This document shows, in pieces, positions 1-8,806 of a stretch of DNA of 64,000 bases. The stretch spans positions 310,001 through 374,000 of the forward strand of contig NZ_JABWDU010000001.1 of assembly GCF_013371465.1 (NCBI RefSeq). Direction: 5' to 3'. Made by a program: the position numbers and the translations under genes. Every line of letters begins with the position of its first letter. The stretch's first letter is position 1. The notes beneath the pieces were generated by a model, which was not told the origin of the DNA, did not search any database, and was given only the letters and a program-made list of their open reading frames with translations. This stretch comes from Ensifer oleiphilus (GTDB lineage Bacteria > Pseudomonadota > Alphaproteobacteria > Rhizobiales > Rhizobiaceae).

Positions 1-29
1 TTTTGGTGCAGTAGACCTGCCAATGCCAT
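1..29 (-). CDS. ptsN: PtsN (EIIA-Ntr), 5' end only
   Basis: Only the first nine codons are in the window, reading MALAGLLHQ on the minus strand and running off the left edge. The ATG at 29 is preceded by a GAGGAC ribosome binding site about eight bases upstream. The start resembles the N-terminus I recall for rhizobial PtsN (MALADLL...), and the place after rpoN and hpf is the conserved one. PtsN is the phosphoacceptor of the nitrogen phosphotransferase system and affects potassium, nitrogen and carbon control. The identification rests on these few residues and on synteny. Confidence 0.7.
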
Positions 30-166
30 TCTTTTGTCCTCGTTCGCCGGTTAGAGCCGGACAACATCATCACAAATGCGTCGCAATGGCTCTAACCATC
101 TTTGTCTTGGCGGGTCCCATGCACAGAAAAGTCGTATTTTCCGGCCTGTCCGCTGATCCAAGTGGA

Positions 167-192
167 GGGAACGCCGGCACACCGGCGCTCCC
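167..192 (-). other. Stem-loop between hpf and ptsN
   Basis: An 11-bp inverted repeat (GGGAACGCCGG, loop CACA, CCGGCGCTCCC on the plus strand) is fully paired when transcribed from the minus strand, allowing one G-U. It lies just after the hpf stop and about 140 bases before ptsN. No T-run follows, so it is more likely an mRNA processing or stabilising hairpin than a strong terminator. The rest of 30-201 shows only the ptsN ribosome binding site. Confidence 0.5.
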
Positions 193-201
193 CTTTTCCA
201 C

Positions 202-771
202 TCATCCCTTGATATTGGCAGCGTCAATCCAGCCAATGTTTCCATCGTTGCGTCTGTAGACGATATTCAACTCTGCCTTGCCGGGTGTCCGGAACATCAA
301 AACGGGCTCATCCGTCATGTCGAGCGCCATCACAGCGCTCGCGACAGACATCGTCCTCAATTGTTTCGAACTCTCGGCCACGATCGTCGGTGCGTAATCC
401 TCGGGGACTTCGTCATCCTCGAAGGGCACCGAGTCCATCACTGTGTAAGCCACCTCGGTACCTTGACCATTACCGTTGTGGTGATCCTTGAGCTTGCGCT
501 TGTAGCGGCGAAGGCGCTTTTCGATGCGCTCCGACGCTGCGTCAAAGGCAGCCTGAGGATCGTTGGCCTGTCCGCTCGCCTGCATAACCACGCCCGTATC
601 GAGATGAAGCTTGCAGTCGGCGCTAAAGCGCGGCCCAGACTTTTCCACAGTGACCTGGCTTGAATATCCTCCGTCGAAATATTTGGTAACGGCCTGTTCG
701 ATCTGGTCGCCGATGCGGGCGCGGAACGAATCGCCGATTTCCATTTGTTTACCGGATACACGCACACTCAT
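202..771 (-). CDS. hpf: Ribosome hibernation promoting factor, long form
   Basis: A 189-residue protein of the long HPF/RaiA type. The N-terminal S30AE domain (about 1-110, starting MSVRVSGKQMEIGDSFRARI) binds the 30S subunit at the mRNA/tRNA channel. A variable linker follows, then a C-terminal dimerisation domain (about 130-189, with the VLMFRTPGKAELNIVYRR stretch) that lets long HPF form 100S ribosome dimers in resting cells. The length is normal for the family. It lies downstream of rpoN on the same strand, but an intrinsic terminator-like hairpin separates the two, so hpf probably has some transcription of its own. Its place before ptsN is the usual one in proteobacteria. Confidence 0.93.
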   Translation of the reverse strand: MSVRVSGKQMEIGDSFRARIGDQIEQAVTKYFDGGYSSQVTVEKSGPRFSADCKLHLDTGVVMQASGQANDPQAAFDAASERIEKRLRRYKRKLKDHHNGNGQGTEVAYTVMDSVPFEDDEVPEDYAPTIVAESSKQLRTMSVASAVMALDMTDEPVLMFRTPGKAELNIVYRRNDGNIGWIDAANIKG

Positions 772-963
772 GGAGTTTCCTCTCTATTTCGTGATTTGCG
801 CAGCCAGTCTATTCCAAGCGCTCCCGTCATCCAAGCCTTTCACGCTTGCGGAAGCCTCTGTGTCGCACCTGCCGGTCGTACCGGCCGCCCGAGGAAGACC
901 GTGTCCTCGGCAATTGCGGCGGGCTCATATCCCCTGCGTCGCGGAGAGTCAATCGAAGGTCGC

Positions 964-988
964 AAAAAAGTTAACGCGCCTTAACTTT
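964..988 (-). terminator. Intrinsic terminator between rpoN and hpf
   Basis: On the minus strand AAAGTTAA, loop GGCGCG and TTAACTTT form a perfect 8-bp stem whose 3' arm runs into six T residues (plus-strand A-run at 964-969). It starts about 20 bases after the rpoN stop. It fits a Rho-independent terminator or attenuator. The rest of 772-1009 holds the hpf leader and no other visible gene. Confidence 0.7.
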
Positions 989-1009
989 GAGGTGGCTGTT
1001 TTGATGGGC

Positions 1010-2569
1010 TCAGAAGCCCGATACCTTGGCGAGTGCCCGCTTTTCCCGCCGTCGCTGGACGGAGGAGGGGATGTTCATCGCCTCGCGGTATTTCGCAACC
1101 GTGCGGCGCGCAATATCGATGCCTGCCTGCTTGAGGCTGTCCACGATATCGTCGTCGGACAGCACCGCGTCGGCTCTTTCCTCATGGATCATCGTGCGGA
1201 TGCGATGACGCACGGTTTCGGCCGAATGGCTGTCGCCGCCTTCGGCCGAGCTGATCGAGACGGTGAAGAAGTATTTCAATTCGAACAGCCCGCGCGGCGT
1301 CAGCATGTACTTGTTCGAGGTAACGCGGCTCACCGTCGACTCGTGCATCTTGATTGCGTCCGCCACGGTTTTCAGGTTCAAGGGCCGCAGGTGACCGACG
1401 CCATGGACGAGGAACGCATCCTGCTGGCGAACGATCTCGCTGGCGACCTTCATGATCGTCTTGGCGCGTTGATCGAGACTGCGGGTGAGCCAGTTGGCGG
1501 TCTGCAGGCATTCGTTGAGAAAGGCCTGGTCGGCGCTGTTCTTTTCGGTGCCGCGTGACACTGACGTGAAATAGGCCTGGTTGACGAGGACGCGCGGCAG
1601 GGCGTCCGGATTGAGCTCGATCAGCCAGGTTCCATCCGGTGCTGCCCGCACGACGATATCGGGAACGATCGCTTCGCTGACGCTGGTCTCGAAGCTCGTT
1701 CCCGGTTTCGGGTCGAGCTTGCGGATCTCGGCCAGCATGTCGATCAGATCCTCTTCGTCGACGCCGCAGATTTTCTTGAGGCTGGCGAAATCGCGCCGTG
1801 CCAGAAGCTCCAGGTTGGCGACGAGAGCCTCCATCGCCGGATCGAGGCGATCACGAAGGCGCAGCTGAATGGCAAGGCATTCGCTGAGCGTGCGCGCAAA
1901 CACGCCCGGCGGGTCGAACTGCTGCAGGGTGAGGAGGACGCGCATGACGTCGGCATCCGCCGCGCCGAGGCGCTCGGTGACCTCGTTGAGGTCGGCCTGG
2001 AGATAGCCTGCCTCGTCGAGCTGGTCGATCAGGTGCTGGGCGATCAGCCGGTCGGATGCGGCGGAGAGCGCAAAGGGCAGTTGCTCCAGAAGCGTCTCGC
2101 GCAGGCTTTTGCGACCGGCGACGAAGTCGTCGAAATCGTAGTCGCCGCCGTCACCGCTGCCGGGCATCGATTTCCATTGGCCGAGCAGTTCCGGCGCGTC
2201 GGCGCGCTGCGGCGCCGTATCGTCCTGGTAGACGTTGCCGAAGTCCGCGTCGAGCTGTTCGTTGAGCCGCTCGCCCCCGGTCGCCATGGCGTTGTCGTAG
2301 AGGTCCCGCTGGCCGGGCGCTTCCTCGGCTCCACCGAAATCGTCGCCGGATCCGGACGCTGGCTCTTCGCGGCTGCCCTGTTCGGAACTGCCGCCGAAGT
2401 CGTCGTCATTGCCCTGAAGCTCGAGCAGTGGATTCTTCTCGACTTCCTGCGCGATGAACTGATTGAGCTCCAGATGCGTCATCTGCAGCAGCTGAATCGA
2501 TTGCATCAGCTGCGGGGTCATGACCAGCGACTGGGACTGGCGCAGATGAAGGCTGGCCGACAATGCCAT
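1010..2569 (-). CDS. rpoN: RNA polymerase sigma-54 factor
   Basis: A 519-residue sigma-54. Region I (about 1-50, rich in Gln and Leu, MALSASLHLRQSQSLVMTPQ) contacts activators. An acidic linker (about 50-140, many Asp, Glu and Gly) follows. The core-binding and DNA-binding parts come next, and the RpoN box ARRTVAKYRE lies at about 487-496. Sigma-54 recognises -24/-12 promoters and needs AAA+ activators such as NtrC, NifA or DctD, so it controls nitrogen fixation, nitrogen assimilation and C4-dicarboxylate genes in rhizobia. It follows lptB on the same strand with a gap of about 140 bases, which is the conserved arrangement. Confidence 0.97.
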   Translation of the reverse strand: MALSASLHLRQSQSLVMTPQLMQSIQLLQMTHLELNQFIAQEVEKNPLLELQGNDDDFGGSSEQGSREEPASGSGDDFGGAEEAPGQRDLYDNAMATGGERLNEQLDADFGNVYQDDTAPQRADAPELLGQWKSMPGSGDGGDYDFDDFVAGRKSLRETLLEQLPFALSAASDRLIAQHLIDQLDEAGYLQADLNEVTERLGAADADVMRVLLTLQQFDPPGVFARTLSECLAIQLRLRDRLDPAMEALVANLELLARRDFASLKKICGVDEEDLIDMLAEIRKLDPKPGTSFETSVSEAIVPDIVVRAAPDGTWLIELNPDALPRVLVNQAYFTSVSRGTEKNSADQAFLNECLQTANWLTRSLDQRAKTIMKVASEIVRQQDAFLVHGVGHLRPLNLKTVADAIKMHESTVSRVTSNKYMLTPRGLFELKYFFTVSISSAEGGDSHSAETVRHRIRTMIHEERADAVLSDDDIVDSLKQAGIDIARRTVAKYREAMNIPSSVQRRREKRALAKVSGF

Positions 2570-2711
2570 GCGGACCTGAAACTCCCGACGAAATCTCCAC
2601 CGGCCGCGTCATTGGACGGCCCGGTTTTTCATTTGGCCCAAAAATTGCTTATTGGAGGGGTTTGGTCAAGCACGACCGCGGCCGAGATGTCGGATTCGCC
2701 CGCGGATCACG

Positions 2712-3530
<819 letters not shown>

Positions 3531-3543
3531 GAGCGGATCTACG

Positions 3544-4101
3544 TCAGTTCTTTTTCTGCGACTTCGGGTCGAGCTGGATCTGCACCCGACCGCCACAGGC
3601 GTCGAGCTGCGCCTCGCCCGTGTTCATCTGCACATTCAACTGGCAACCGACGAACACGTTCTTGCCTTCCGACAGCACGACCTTGTCGCCCTTCAGGACG
3701 AAGGTCTGCTTGGTCATGTCGAACTCGCCGCTGTCGGCGGTCGCCTGCTGCGTGCCGGAGCTCAGGAAGACGCGCTGGCTGACCTCGATGCGATCGATGT
3801 CGGCGTCGCCGCTCGAAACCGAGCCGCCACCGGACTTGTAGAAGACCGTCATGCTGCCGGCCTGCAGCGTCGTCGTGCCTTGTACGACCTTGACGTTGCC
3901 GGTGAAGATCGCCTTGCTTTCCGGATCCTTGATTTCAAGCTTGTCGCTTTCGATCTGGATCGGCTTGTCGTTCGACAGTTCGAGGCCCTTCATCTTGCTC
4001 GATGTGGCCTGGGCTGACGCGCCCGAAACAATCATCAATGCGCCGATGCCGGCAACGGCCAGGCTGGCTGAAATCCTGAAAAAAGTAGCGGGTACCGACA
4101 T
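3544..4101 (-). CDS. lptA: LPS transport periplasmic protein LptA
   Basis: A 185-residue periplasmic protein with a signal peptide (about 1-30, hydrophobic core SLAVAGIGALMIVSGASA) and an OstA/LptA beta-jellyroll domain (about 42-170, with LEIKDPESKAIFTGNVKVVQ). LptA polymerises to bridge LptC at the inner membrane to LptD at the outer membrane. The C-terminus is lysine-rich (KSQKKN). It lies 14 bases downstream of lptC and just before lptB, so one transcript is likely. Confidence 0.93.
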   Translation of the reverse strand: MSVPATFFRISASLAVAGIGALMIVSGASAQATSSKMKGLELSNDKPIQIESDKLEIKDPESKAIFTGNVKVVQGTTTLQAGSMTVFYKSGGGSVSSGDADIDRIEVSQRVFLSSGTQQATADSGEFDMTKQTFVLKGDKVVLSEGKNVFVGCQLNVQMNTGEAQLDACGGRVQIQLDPKSQKKN

Positions 4102-4115
4102 GGATGCACCAGATC

Positions 4116-4784
4116 CTAATTCGTGTTCTTGCGGATGGAGGTGGGTTCGAGATTGACCCTCACCATGCCCTCAAATGTTACTATGCGTCCCTTATCCGTC
4201 ATTCGCAGCCGCTGCGCAATGATCGAACCGCCCTTCATGCTGATCGCAATCGGTTGTTTCGTTTCCATTTCGCCGGCGTTGATATCAAGATAGGCCGACT
4301 GGAAGTCGGCGTTGACGCCATTATTCATGGTAATCGTGAACGGGGCGTTCATGTCGAGCGTATTGGCGCCGCGATCGTAGATGCCATTGGTCGCGTCCAC
4401 CGTAGCGATCAGCTTTTCGTTCACCGGCATTTCCGCATGGATCGTCTGCAGCGTGATGATATCGGGATTGACGATATCCTGCAGCGCGCGTTGCGCCTTC
4501 ATCGAATAGCTGATGCCCTGCTTGTTGCGCCCGGCAATCGCCGGATTCTGCATGACGATCTTGCCGTCTTCGATCGTCGCGCTATCGAGTTGCAGATCGA
4601 CCGGCATGAAGGCACGCACGAAGGAAATGGCGGCGAAGATCGCCGCGATGACGCCGGCGACCACAGGCAGGATGATCTTCAGACGCTTCACGCGCGCCGA
4701 ATGCCGTGCGGCAAGCGCATAGGCGTCCGACGAGCTCGCACCCGTATCGGCAAAAAAGCCGGGGGCTGGCGCATGATCTAACAT
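4116..4784 (-). CDS. lptC: LPS export protein LptC
   Basis: A 222-residue bitopic inner-membrane protein. The cytoplasmic N-terminus (about 1-33) is followed by one transmembrane segment (about 36-60, IILPVVAGVIAAIFAAISFV) and a periplasmic jellyroll domain (about 70-215). LptC receives LPS from LptB2FG and passes it to LptA. Being first in lptC-lptA-lptB-rpoN on the minus strand, it should carry the operon promoter in the 262-base gap towards the divergent peptidase gene at 5047. Confidence 0.9.
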   Translation of the reverse strand: MLDHAPAPGFFADTGASSSDAYALAARHSARVKRLKIILPVVAGVIAAIFAAISFVRAFMPVDLQLDSATIEDGKIVMQNPAIAGRNKQGISYSMKAQRALQDIVNPDIITLQTIHAEMPVNEKLIATVDATNGIYDRGANTLDMNAPFTITMNNGVNADFQSAYLDINAGEMETKQPIAISMKGGSIIAQRLRMTDKGRIVTFEGMVRVNLEPTSIRKNTN

Positions 4785-4836
4785 GTGAAGACCTGTTGGT
4801 TCCGTTGCTTTTCAGCGTTCTCGCGAGAGCCGCGTT

Positions 4837-4854
4837 TTACATACATTCGTGTAA
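4837..4854. promoter_or_regulatory. Candidate operator in the lptC/sppA divergent region
   Basis: TTACA (4837-4841) and TGTAA (4850-4854) form an inverted repeat with an 8-base spacer, about 53 bases upstream of the lptC start in an AT-richer part of the divergent intergenic region. The symmetry suggests a dimeric regulator, but I do not recognise the family. Nothing else in 4785-5046 could be assigned beyond the sppA ribosome binding site. Confidence 0.25.
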
Positions 4855-5046
4855 GTTGTCGCAAATATGGATATTTTTTGCCGCCGTACAATGCTGCCGC
4901 AAAAAACTTCGTGAAGACAGGAAAACGGCGGGCACGGCTTTTAACCGGGACCGACCGCGTCTATTGAGTATGCCACTTGCCGCGCAAATAGCATGTTCCT
5001 TCGGAAACTGACAGAAGCTGCGCCAACAAATTCGGGAGAAACCCAC

Positions 5047-6006
5047 ATGGATGAACTTGCCATCGCTGATCGCCGCAGACTGCGCAGGAAGCTCAGCTTC
5101 TGGCGCTGGATCGTCGCCGGCCTGCTCGCCGTCGTGGCACTGGTGATGTTGTCGTGGTCGGGTTGGGCCGATAGCGCAGGACGTGGCCGCGACCATGTCG
5201 CCCGCGTGACGATTTCGGGCCTGATCCAGGACGACCGCGAATTGCTGGAGCGGCTTCAGCGGATCGAGGACAACGATTCCGTCAAGGCGCTGGTGGTGAC
5301 GATATCGTCGCCTGGCGGCACCACCTATGGCGGCGAGGTCATCTACAAGGCGATCCGCAAGGTCGCCGCCAAGAAGCCCGTCGTCTCCGACATCCGCACG
5401 CTGGCTGCCTCCGCCGGCTACATGATCGCGCTTGCCGGCGATACGATCGTTGCCGGCGAAAGCTCGATCACCGGCTCGATCGGCGTCATCTTCCAGTATC
5501 CGCAGGTCAAGGAACTGATGGACAAGCTTGGCGTCTCGCTGGAATCGATCAAGTCGAAGCCGCTGAAGGCCGAGCCGTCGCCCTTTCACCCACCGAGCGA
5601 CGAAGCCAAGGCGATGATCCAGGCAATGATCGACGACAGCTATGGCTGGTTCGTCGACCTCGTTGCCGACCGCCGCAAGCTGTCGCGCGACGAGGCTCTC
5701 CTGCTTGCCGACGGGCGGATTTTCACCGGTCGCCAGGCACTCGGCCTCAAACTCGTCGACAAGCTTGGTGGTGACGACGAAATCCGAGCCTTCCTGGCCG
5801 ACAGGAAGGTGTCGAAGGAGCTTGCCGTGGTTGATTGGGAAGCGCCGCGCCAGACCCTGCCGTTCGGCCTCGGATCGGCCGTCTCCGAGTGGGTCAAGAT
5901 GTTGGGATATGACGCTTTTCCGGCGATGAAAGGCCTCGAAAAAATCGGGGGTGACAAGTTGTTTCTTGACGGTCTTGTTTCGGTTTGGCAGGTTGAAGCT
6001 CAATGA
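5047..6006 (+). CDS. sppA: S49 family signal peptide peptidase (SppA type)
   Basis: A 319-residue membrane-anchored serine peptidase of the short SppA kind, which degrades cleaved signal peptides. The ATG at 5047 follows a GGGAGAA ribosome binding site; the longer open frame from 4993 lacks one. A basic N-terminus and one membrane segment (about 19-37) precede the ClpP-like fold. The nucleophile is probably Ser122 in LAASAGYM, and the general base is a lysine near 171-174 (IKSKPLK), by analogy with other short SppA enzymes. The ITGSIGVIFQYP motif (about 141-152) is typical. It is divergent from lptC and 129 bases upstream of ihfB, which it may be co-transcribed with. Confidence 0.85.
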   Translation: MDELAIADRRRLRRKLSFWRWIVAGLLAVVALVMLSWSGWADSAGRGRDHVARVTISGLIQDDRELLERLQRIEDNDSVKALVVTISSPGGTTYGGEVIYKAIRKVAAKKPVVSDIRTLAASAGYMIALAGDTIVAGESSITGSIGVIFQYPQVKELMDKLGVSLESIKSKPLKAEPSPFHPPSDEAKAMIQAMIDDSYGWFVDLVADRRKLSRDEALLLADGRIFTGRQALGLKLVDKLGGDDEIRAFLADRKVSKELAVVDWEAPRQTLPFGLGSAVSEWVKMLGYDAFPAMKGLEKIGGDKLFLDGLVSVWQVEAQ

Positions 6007-6135
6007 GGATGGCAGCATATGCCCAGCCTGATCCGTAACGTGGCCGTCCGCGCCAGATGAGCGCCGGTCACAGTCTTGCGGCAATCACAATGCAGACCGA
6101 AAAAGCAAAACAAACAAGAACTTAAGGGGGCGACA

Positions 6136-6435
6136 GTGATCAAGTCAGAACTGGTGCAGATTGTTGCAGCTCGCAATCCGCATCTCTACCACCGCGACGT
6201 CGAAAACATCGTCAACGCGGTGCTCGATGAGATCACAGACGCGCTGGCTGCCGGAAACCGTGTCGAACTGCGCGGTTTCGGTGCTTTCTCGGTCAAGAAC
6301 CGCCCGTCGCGCTCCGGCCGCAACCCGCGCACCGGCGATTCCGTTTTCGTCGAGGAAAAGTGGGTGCCGTTCTTCAAGACCGGCAAGGAGCTGCGCGAGC
6401 GGCTGAACCCGGGCATGAACGACGAAGACGACTGA
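6136..6435 (+). CDS. ihfB: Integration host factor subunit beta
   Basis: A 99-residue HU/IHF family DNA-bending protein starting at a GTG ([20 protein letters not shown]) after an AAGGGGGCG ribosome binding site. The open frame extends back to 6076 without family similarity, so the GTG is chosen. The beta-arm tip (GRNPRTGD, about 60-67) carries the proline that intercalates into DNA, and the [12 protein letters not shown] stretch is typical of IHF-beta. With IhfA it bends DNA at WATCAA-N4-TTR sites, for example to bring activators to sigma-54 promoters. The C-terminus is acidic (MNDEDD). Confidence 0.93.
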   Translation: MIKSELVQIVAARNPHLYHRDVENIVNAVLDEITDALAAGNRVELRGFGAFSVKNRPSRSGRNPRTGDSVFVEEKWVPFFKTGKELRERLNPGMNDEDD

Positions 6436-6518
6436 TCGTCCTGCCCGATCGTCATGAAGCCGGATTGTCGCTACGGCCGCTGAGGCCCGTGCGATGATCC
6501 GGAAAACGGGAGCGCCGA

Positions 6519-6863
6519 ATGCTCAAGAAACTGATCAACATCGTTTTCCTCGTCCCGATCGGTGTCATCCTGATCGTGCTCAGCGTCGCCAATCGTCAGA
6601 GCGTCACGCTGGCCCTCAATCCGTTCCGGCCCGAAGACAGCGTGCTGTCGGTGAGTGCGCCCTTCTTCGTTTTCCTGTTTCTTGCTGTTGTCGTCGGTCT
6701 GATCCTCGGGGCTGCCGCCACCTGGTTCAGCCAGGGAAAATATCGCAGGCGCGCGCGCAATGAGGCGACCGAGGCGCTGAAATGGCACCGCGAAGCTGAA
6801 AAGCACCGCAGTCAGGCGGAGAAGCTGGCGACCCAGGCAACACTGGCCGCCCCGCAGAACTGA
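6519..6863 (+). CDS. LapA-domain (DUF1049) inner membrane protein
   Basis: A 114-residue protein with two transmembrane segments (about 5-22 and 45-66) and a charged cytoplasmic tail (about 70-114, rich in Lys, Arg, Glu and Ala, probably helical). The pattern MLKKLINIVFLVPIGVILI...ANRQSVTLALNPF is characteristic of the LapA/DUF1049 family. In E. coli LapA works with LapB in LPS assembly control through FtsH and LpxC. No LapB-like TPR gene lies next to it here. It is 83 bases after ihfB. Confidence 0.8.
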   Translation: MLKKLINIVFLVPIGVILIVLSVANRQSVTLALNPFRPEDSVLSVSAPFFVFLFLAVVVGLILGAAATWFSQGKYRRRARNEATEALKWHREAEKHRSQAEKLATQATLAAPQN

Positions 6864-6881
6864 AGCCGAGGGCGTGGCCTT

Positions 6882-7340
6882 CTAGCTGACCGCTTCCGCA
6901 GGTCCACCGACAGCGGCGCTGAAATCCGTAAAGAACTGCTGCGCCAGCTTCTTGGCGGTCGAGTCGACCAGCCGGGAGCCGAGCTGCGCCAGCTTGCCGC
7001 CGATCTGCGCCTTGACGTCGTAGCGCAGCAGCGTCTCCTTACCGTCGTCGACCAGCGTCACATCCGCGCCGCCCTTGGCGAAACCGGCAATGCCGCCCTT
7101 GCCCTCGCCGGAGATGGTGTAGCTTTCCGGTGGGTTGAGGTTCGACAGAATGACGTCGCCGGTAAAGGAGGCCGAGACCGGGCCGATCTTGATCTTGACC
7201 ACGGCCGAAAGCTCGGTCGGCGATTTCATCTCGATCGACTGACAGCCGGGGATGCATCGCTTCAGGATATCCGGGTCGTTGAGCCCACGCCAAACGGCAT
7301 CACGCGGTGCCGAGATGCGTTCTTCGCCGGTCATGTCCAT
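6882..7340 (-). CDS. CoxG-like SRPBCC family protein
   Basis: A 152-residue protein of the carbon monoxide dehydrogenase subunit G type (MDMTGEERISAPRDAVWRGL). The SRPBCC helix-grip fold fills the whole chain and usually holds a hydrophobic ligand. Named members sit with CO dehydrogenase or aerobic molybdenum hydroxylases, but no coxLMS genes are near, so a role in CO oxidation should not be assumed. The ATG at 7340 has GGAGGA six bases upstream. An ATG at 7346 and a GTG at 7367 are in frame but less well placed. It converges with the LapA-like gene, with only 18 bases between them. Confidence 0.75.
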   Translation of the reverse strand: MDMTGEERISAPRDAVWRGLNDPDILKRCIPGCQSIEMKSPTELSAVVKIKIGPVSASFTGDVILSNLNPPESYTISGEGKGGIAGFAKGGADVTLVDDGKETLLRYDVKAQIGGKLAQLGSRLVDSTAKKLAQQFFTDFSAAVGGPAEAVS

Positions 7341-7478
7341 GCGCATTCCTCCCAGTGATGGTGCCACGCGCCCGGCAGGGCGCGCGAAGGTTCATGTAAT
7401 TCTCTGATTTCGCCTTGCAATCCTGTCCTGAATTCGATTTCCAGCGATCGATTGAGGCAACTCTCACTCCCACACTGA

Positions 7479-7509
7479 TCTTGGCAAATCGGAAACGGCT
7501 TTGCCAAGA
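7479..7509. promoter_or_regulatory. Perfect inverted repeat in the coxG-like/methyltransferase region
   Basis: TCTTGGCAAA (7479-7488) and TTTGCCAAGA (7500-7509) form a perfect 10-bp inverted repeat with an 11-base spacer. It lies in the 314-base divergent region 7341-7654. It could be an operator for a dimeric regulator or a hairpin in the leader of the methyltransferase gene. The rest of this region shows no gene I can support, although the methyltransferase frame is open from 7415. Confidence 0.35.
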
Positions 7510-7654
7510 GCATGAGCGGTGCTATTTGCAGCAACTGAACATGCCTCGCCTCGAAATCCGGGGTGCGGCGGCATACCTCATGGTGCCGGCCCGATTGCAT
7601 CCGATATTCGGGAGGGTAGCGCCTCGTGACAAAACAAAGCCCAGGGATCTCAGC

Positions 7655-8806
7655 GTGAAGGAAAAGGACCGGCGGTCGAAGAATGCCTCCGTGACGACGG
7701 CGAAGGGCCGCGGAGCCGAGGCGCGTGGTGGTGGCCGCCTTGAAAAGAAGCGTCCACCTTTTGCCAAGTCAGGCGAGTTCAAGGAGCGTGCCCCCGTCCA
7801 GGCGACGGCGAAAGCCGCAGAGCCACGCGACAGGCCACCGAGGGCACAGGCCGAAAACGAGGCTCCGGTCCGCGTCATCCCACGCCGCTCCGGCGACAAG
7901 CCGGGCGAACATGTGCCGCTCATTCTCGAGACTTCAGGCGTTTCCGGCTATCATCTGATCGACAGCGGCGCCGGCGAAAAGCTCGAACAGTACGGACCCT
8001 ATCGGATCGTGCGCCCCGAGGCGCAGGCGCTCTGGCAGCGAACCCTGCCCGATAGCGTGTGGGAAAACGCCGACGCGATCTTCACCGGCGATACCGACGA
8101 GGACGGCATGGGCCGCTGGCGGTTTCCGGGCGCGGTTCTTGGCGAGACCTGGCCGATGCAGCTTCTCGGCACCGACTTCCACGGCCGCTTCACCTCCTTC
8201 CGCCATGTCGGCGTGTTTCCAGAGCAGCTCGCGCATTGGAGCTGGGTGAAGGATCAGGTCGAGGCGGCCCGCCGGCCGCTGAAAGTCCTCAACCTCTTCG
8301 GCTACACCGGGGTTGCCTCGCTGATCGCGGCCAAGGCCGGTGCCGAAGTGACCCATGTCGACGCCTCGAAGAAGGCGATCGGCTGGGCCCGGGAAAACCA
8401 GGCGCTGGCGCGCGCGGAAAAGCTGCCGATCCGCTGGATCTGCGACGACGCGATGAAGTTCATCCAGCGTGAGGAACGCCGCGGCAGCCGCTACGATATC
8501 ATCCTGACCGACCCGCCGAAGTTCGGCCGTGGTCCGAACGGCGAAGTCTGGCAACTTTTCGACCATCTGGCGGCGATGCTCGACATCTGCCGCGAAATCC
8601 TGTCGCCCGAAGCCCGTGGTCTGGTGCTGACGGCCTATTCGATCCGGGCCAGTTTCTACTCGATCCATGAACTGATGCGCGAGACGATGCGCGGCCGTGG
8701 TGGTCGGGTCGAATCGGGCGAACTCATCATCCGCGAAGGCGGGCTCGACGGCCGTGAGCCGGGACGGGCGCTTTCGACATCTCTCTTCAGCCGCTGGGTG
8801 CCGTAA
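7655..8806 (+). CDS. Class I SAM-dependent rRNA methyltransferase (RlmI-like)
   Basis: A 383-residue protein with a basic, low-complexity N-terminal tail (about 1-75, many Lys, Arg, Ala) and a C-terminal Rossmann methyltransferase domain (about 180-383). The SAM-binding motif is NLFGYTGVAS and the catalytic-loop-like motif is DPPKFGRG. The fold resembles 23S rRNA cytosine-5 methyltransferases such as RlmI, but there is no PUA domain, so the target is uncertain. The GTG at 7655 follows an AGGGA sequence; an in-frame ATG at 7541 is possible. The stop overlaps the next start (TAATG), so translation is probably coupled with the following RNA methyltransferase. Confidence 0.78.
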   Translation: MKEKDRRSKNASVTTAKGRGAEARGGGRLEKKRPPFAKSGEFKERAPVQATAKAAEPRDRPPRAQAENEAPVRVIPRRSGDKPGEHVPLILETSGVSGYHLIDSGAGEKLEQYGPYRIVRPEAQALWQRTLPDSVWENADAIFTGDTDEDGMGRWRFPGAVLGETWPMQLLGTDFHGRFTSFRHVGVFPEQLAHWSWVKDQVEAARRPLKVLNLFGYTGVASLIAAKAGAEVTHVDASKKAIGWARENQALARAEKLPIRWICDDAMKFIQREERRGSRYDIILTDPPKFGRGPNGEVWQLFDHLAAMLDICREILSPEARGLVLTAYSIRASFYSIHELMRETMRGRGGRVESGELIIREGGLDGREPGRALSTSLFSRWVP

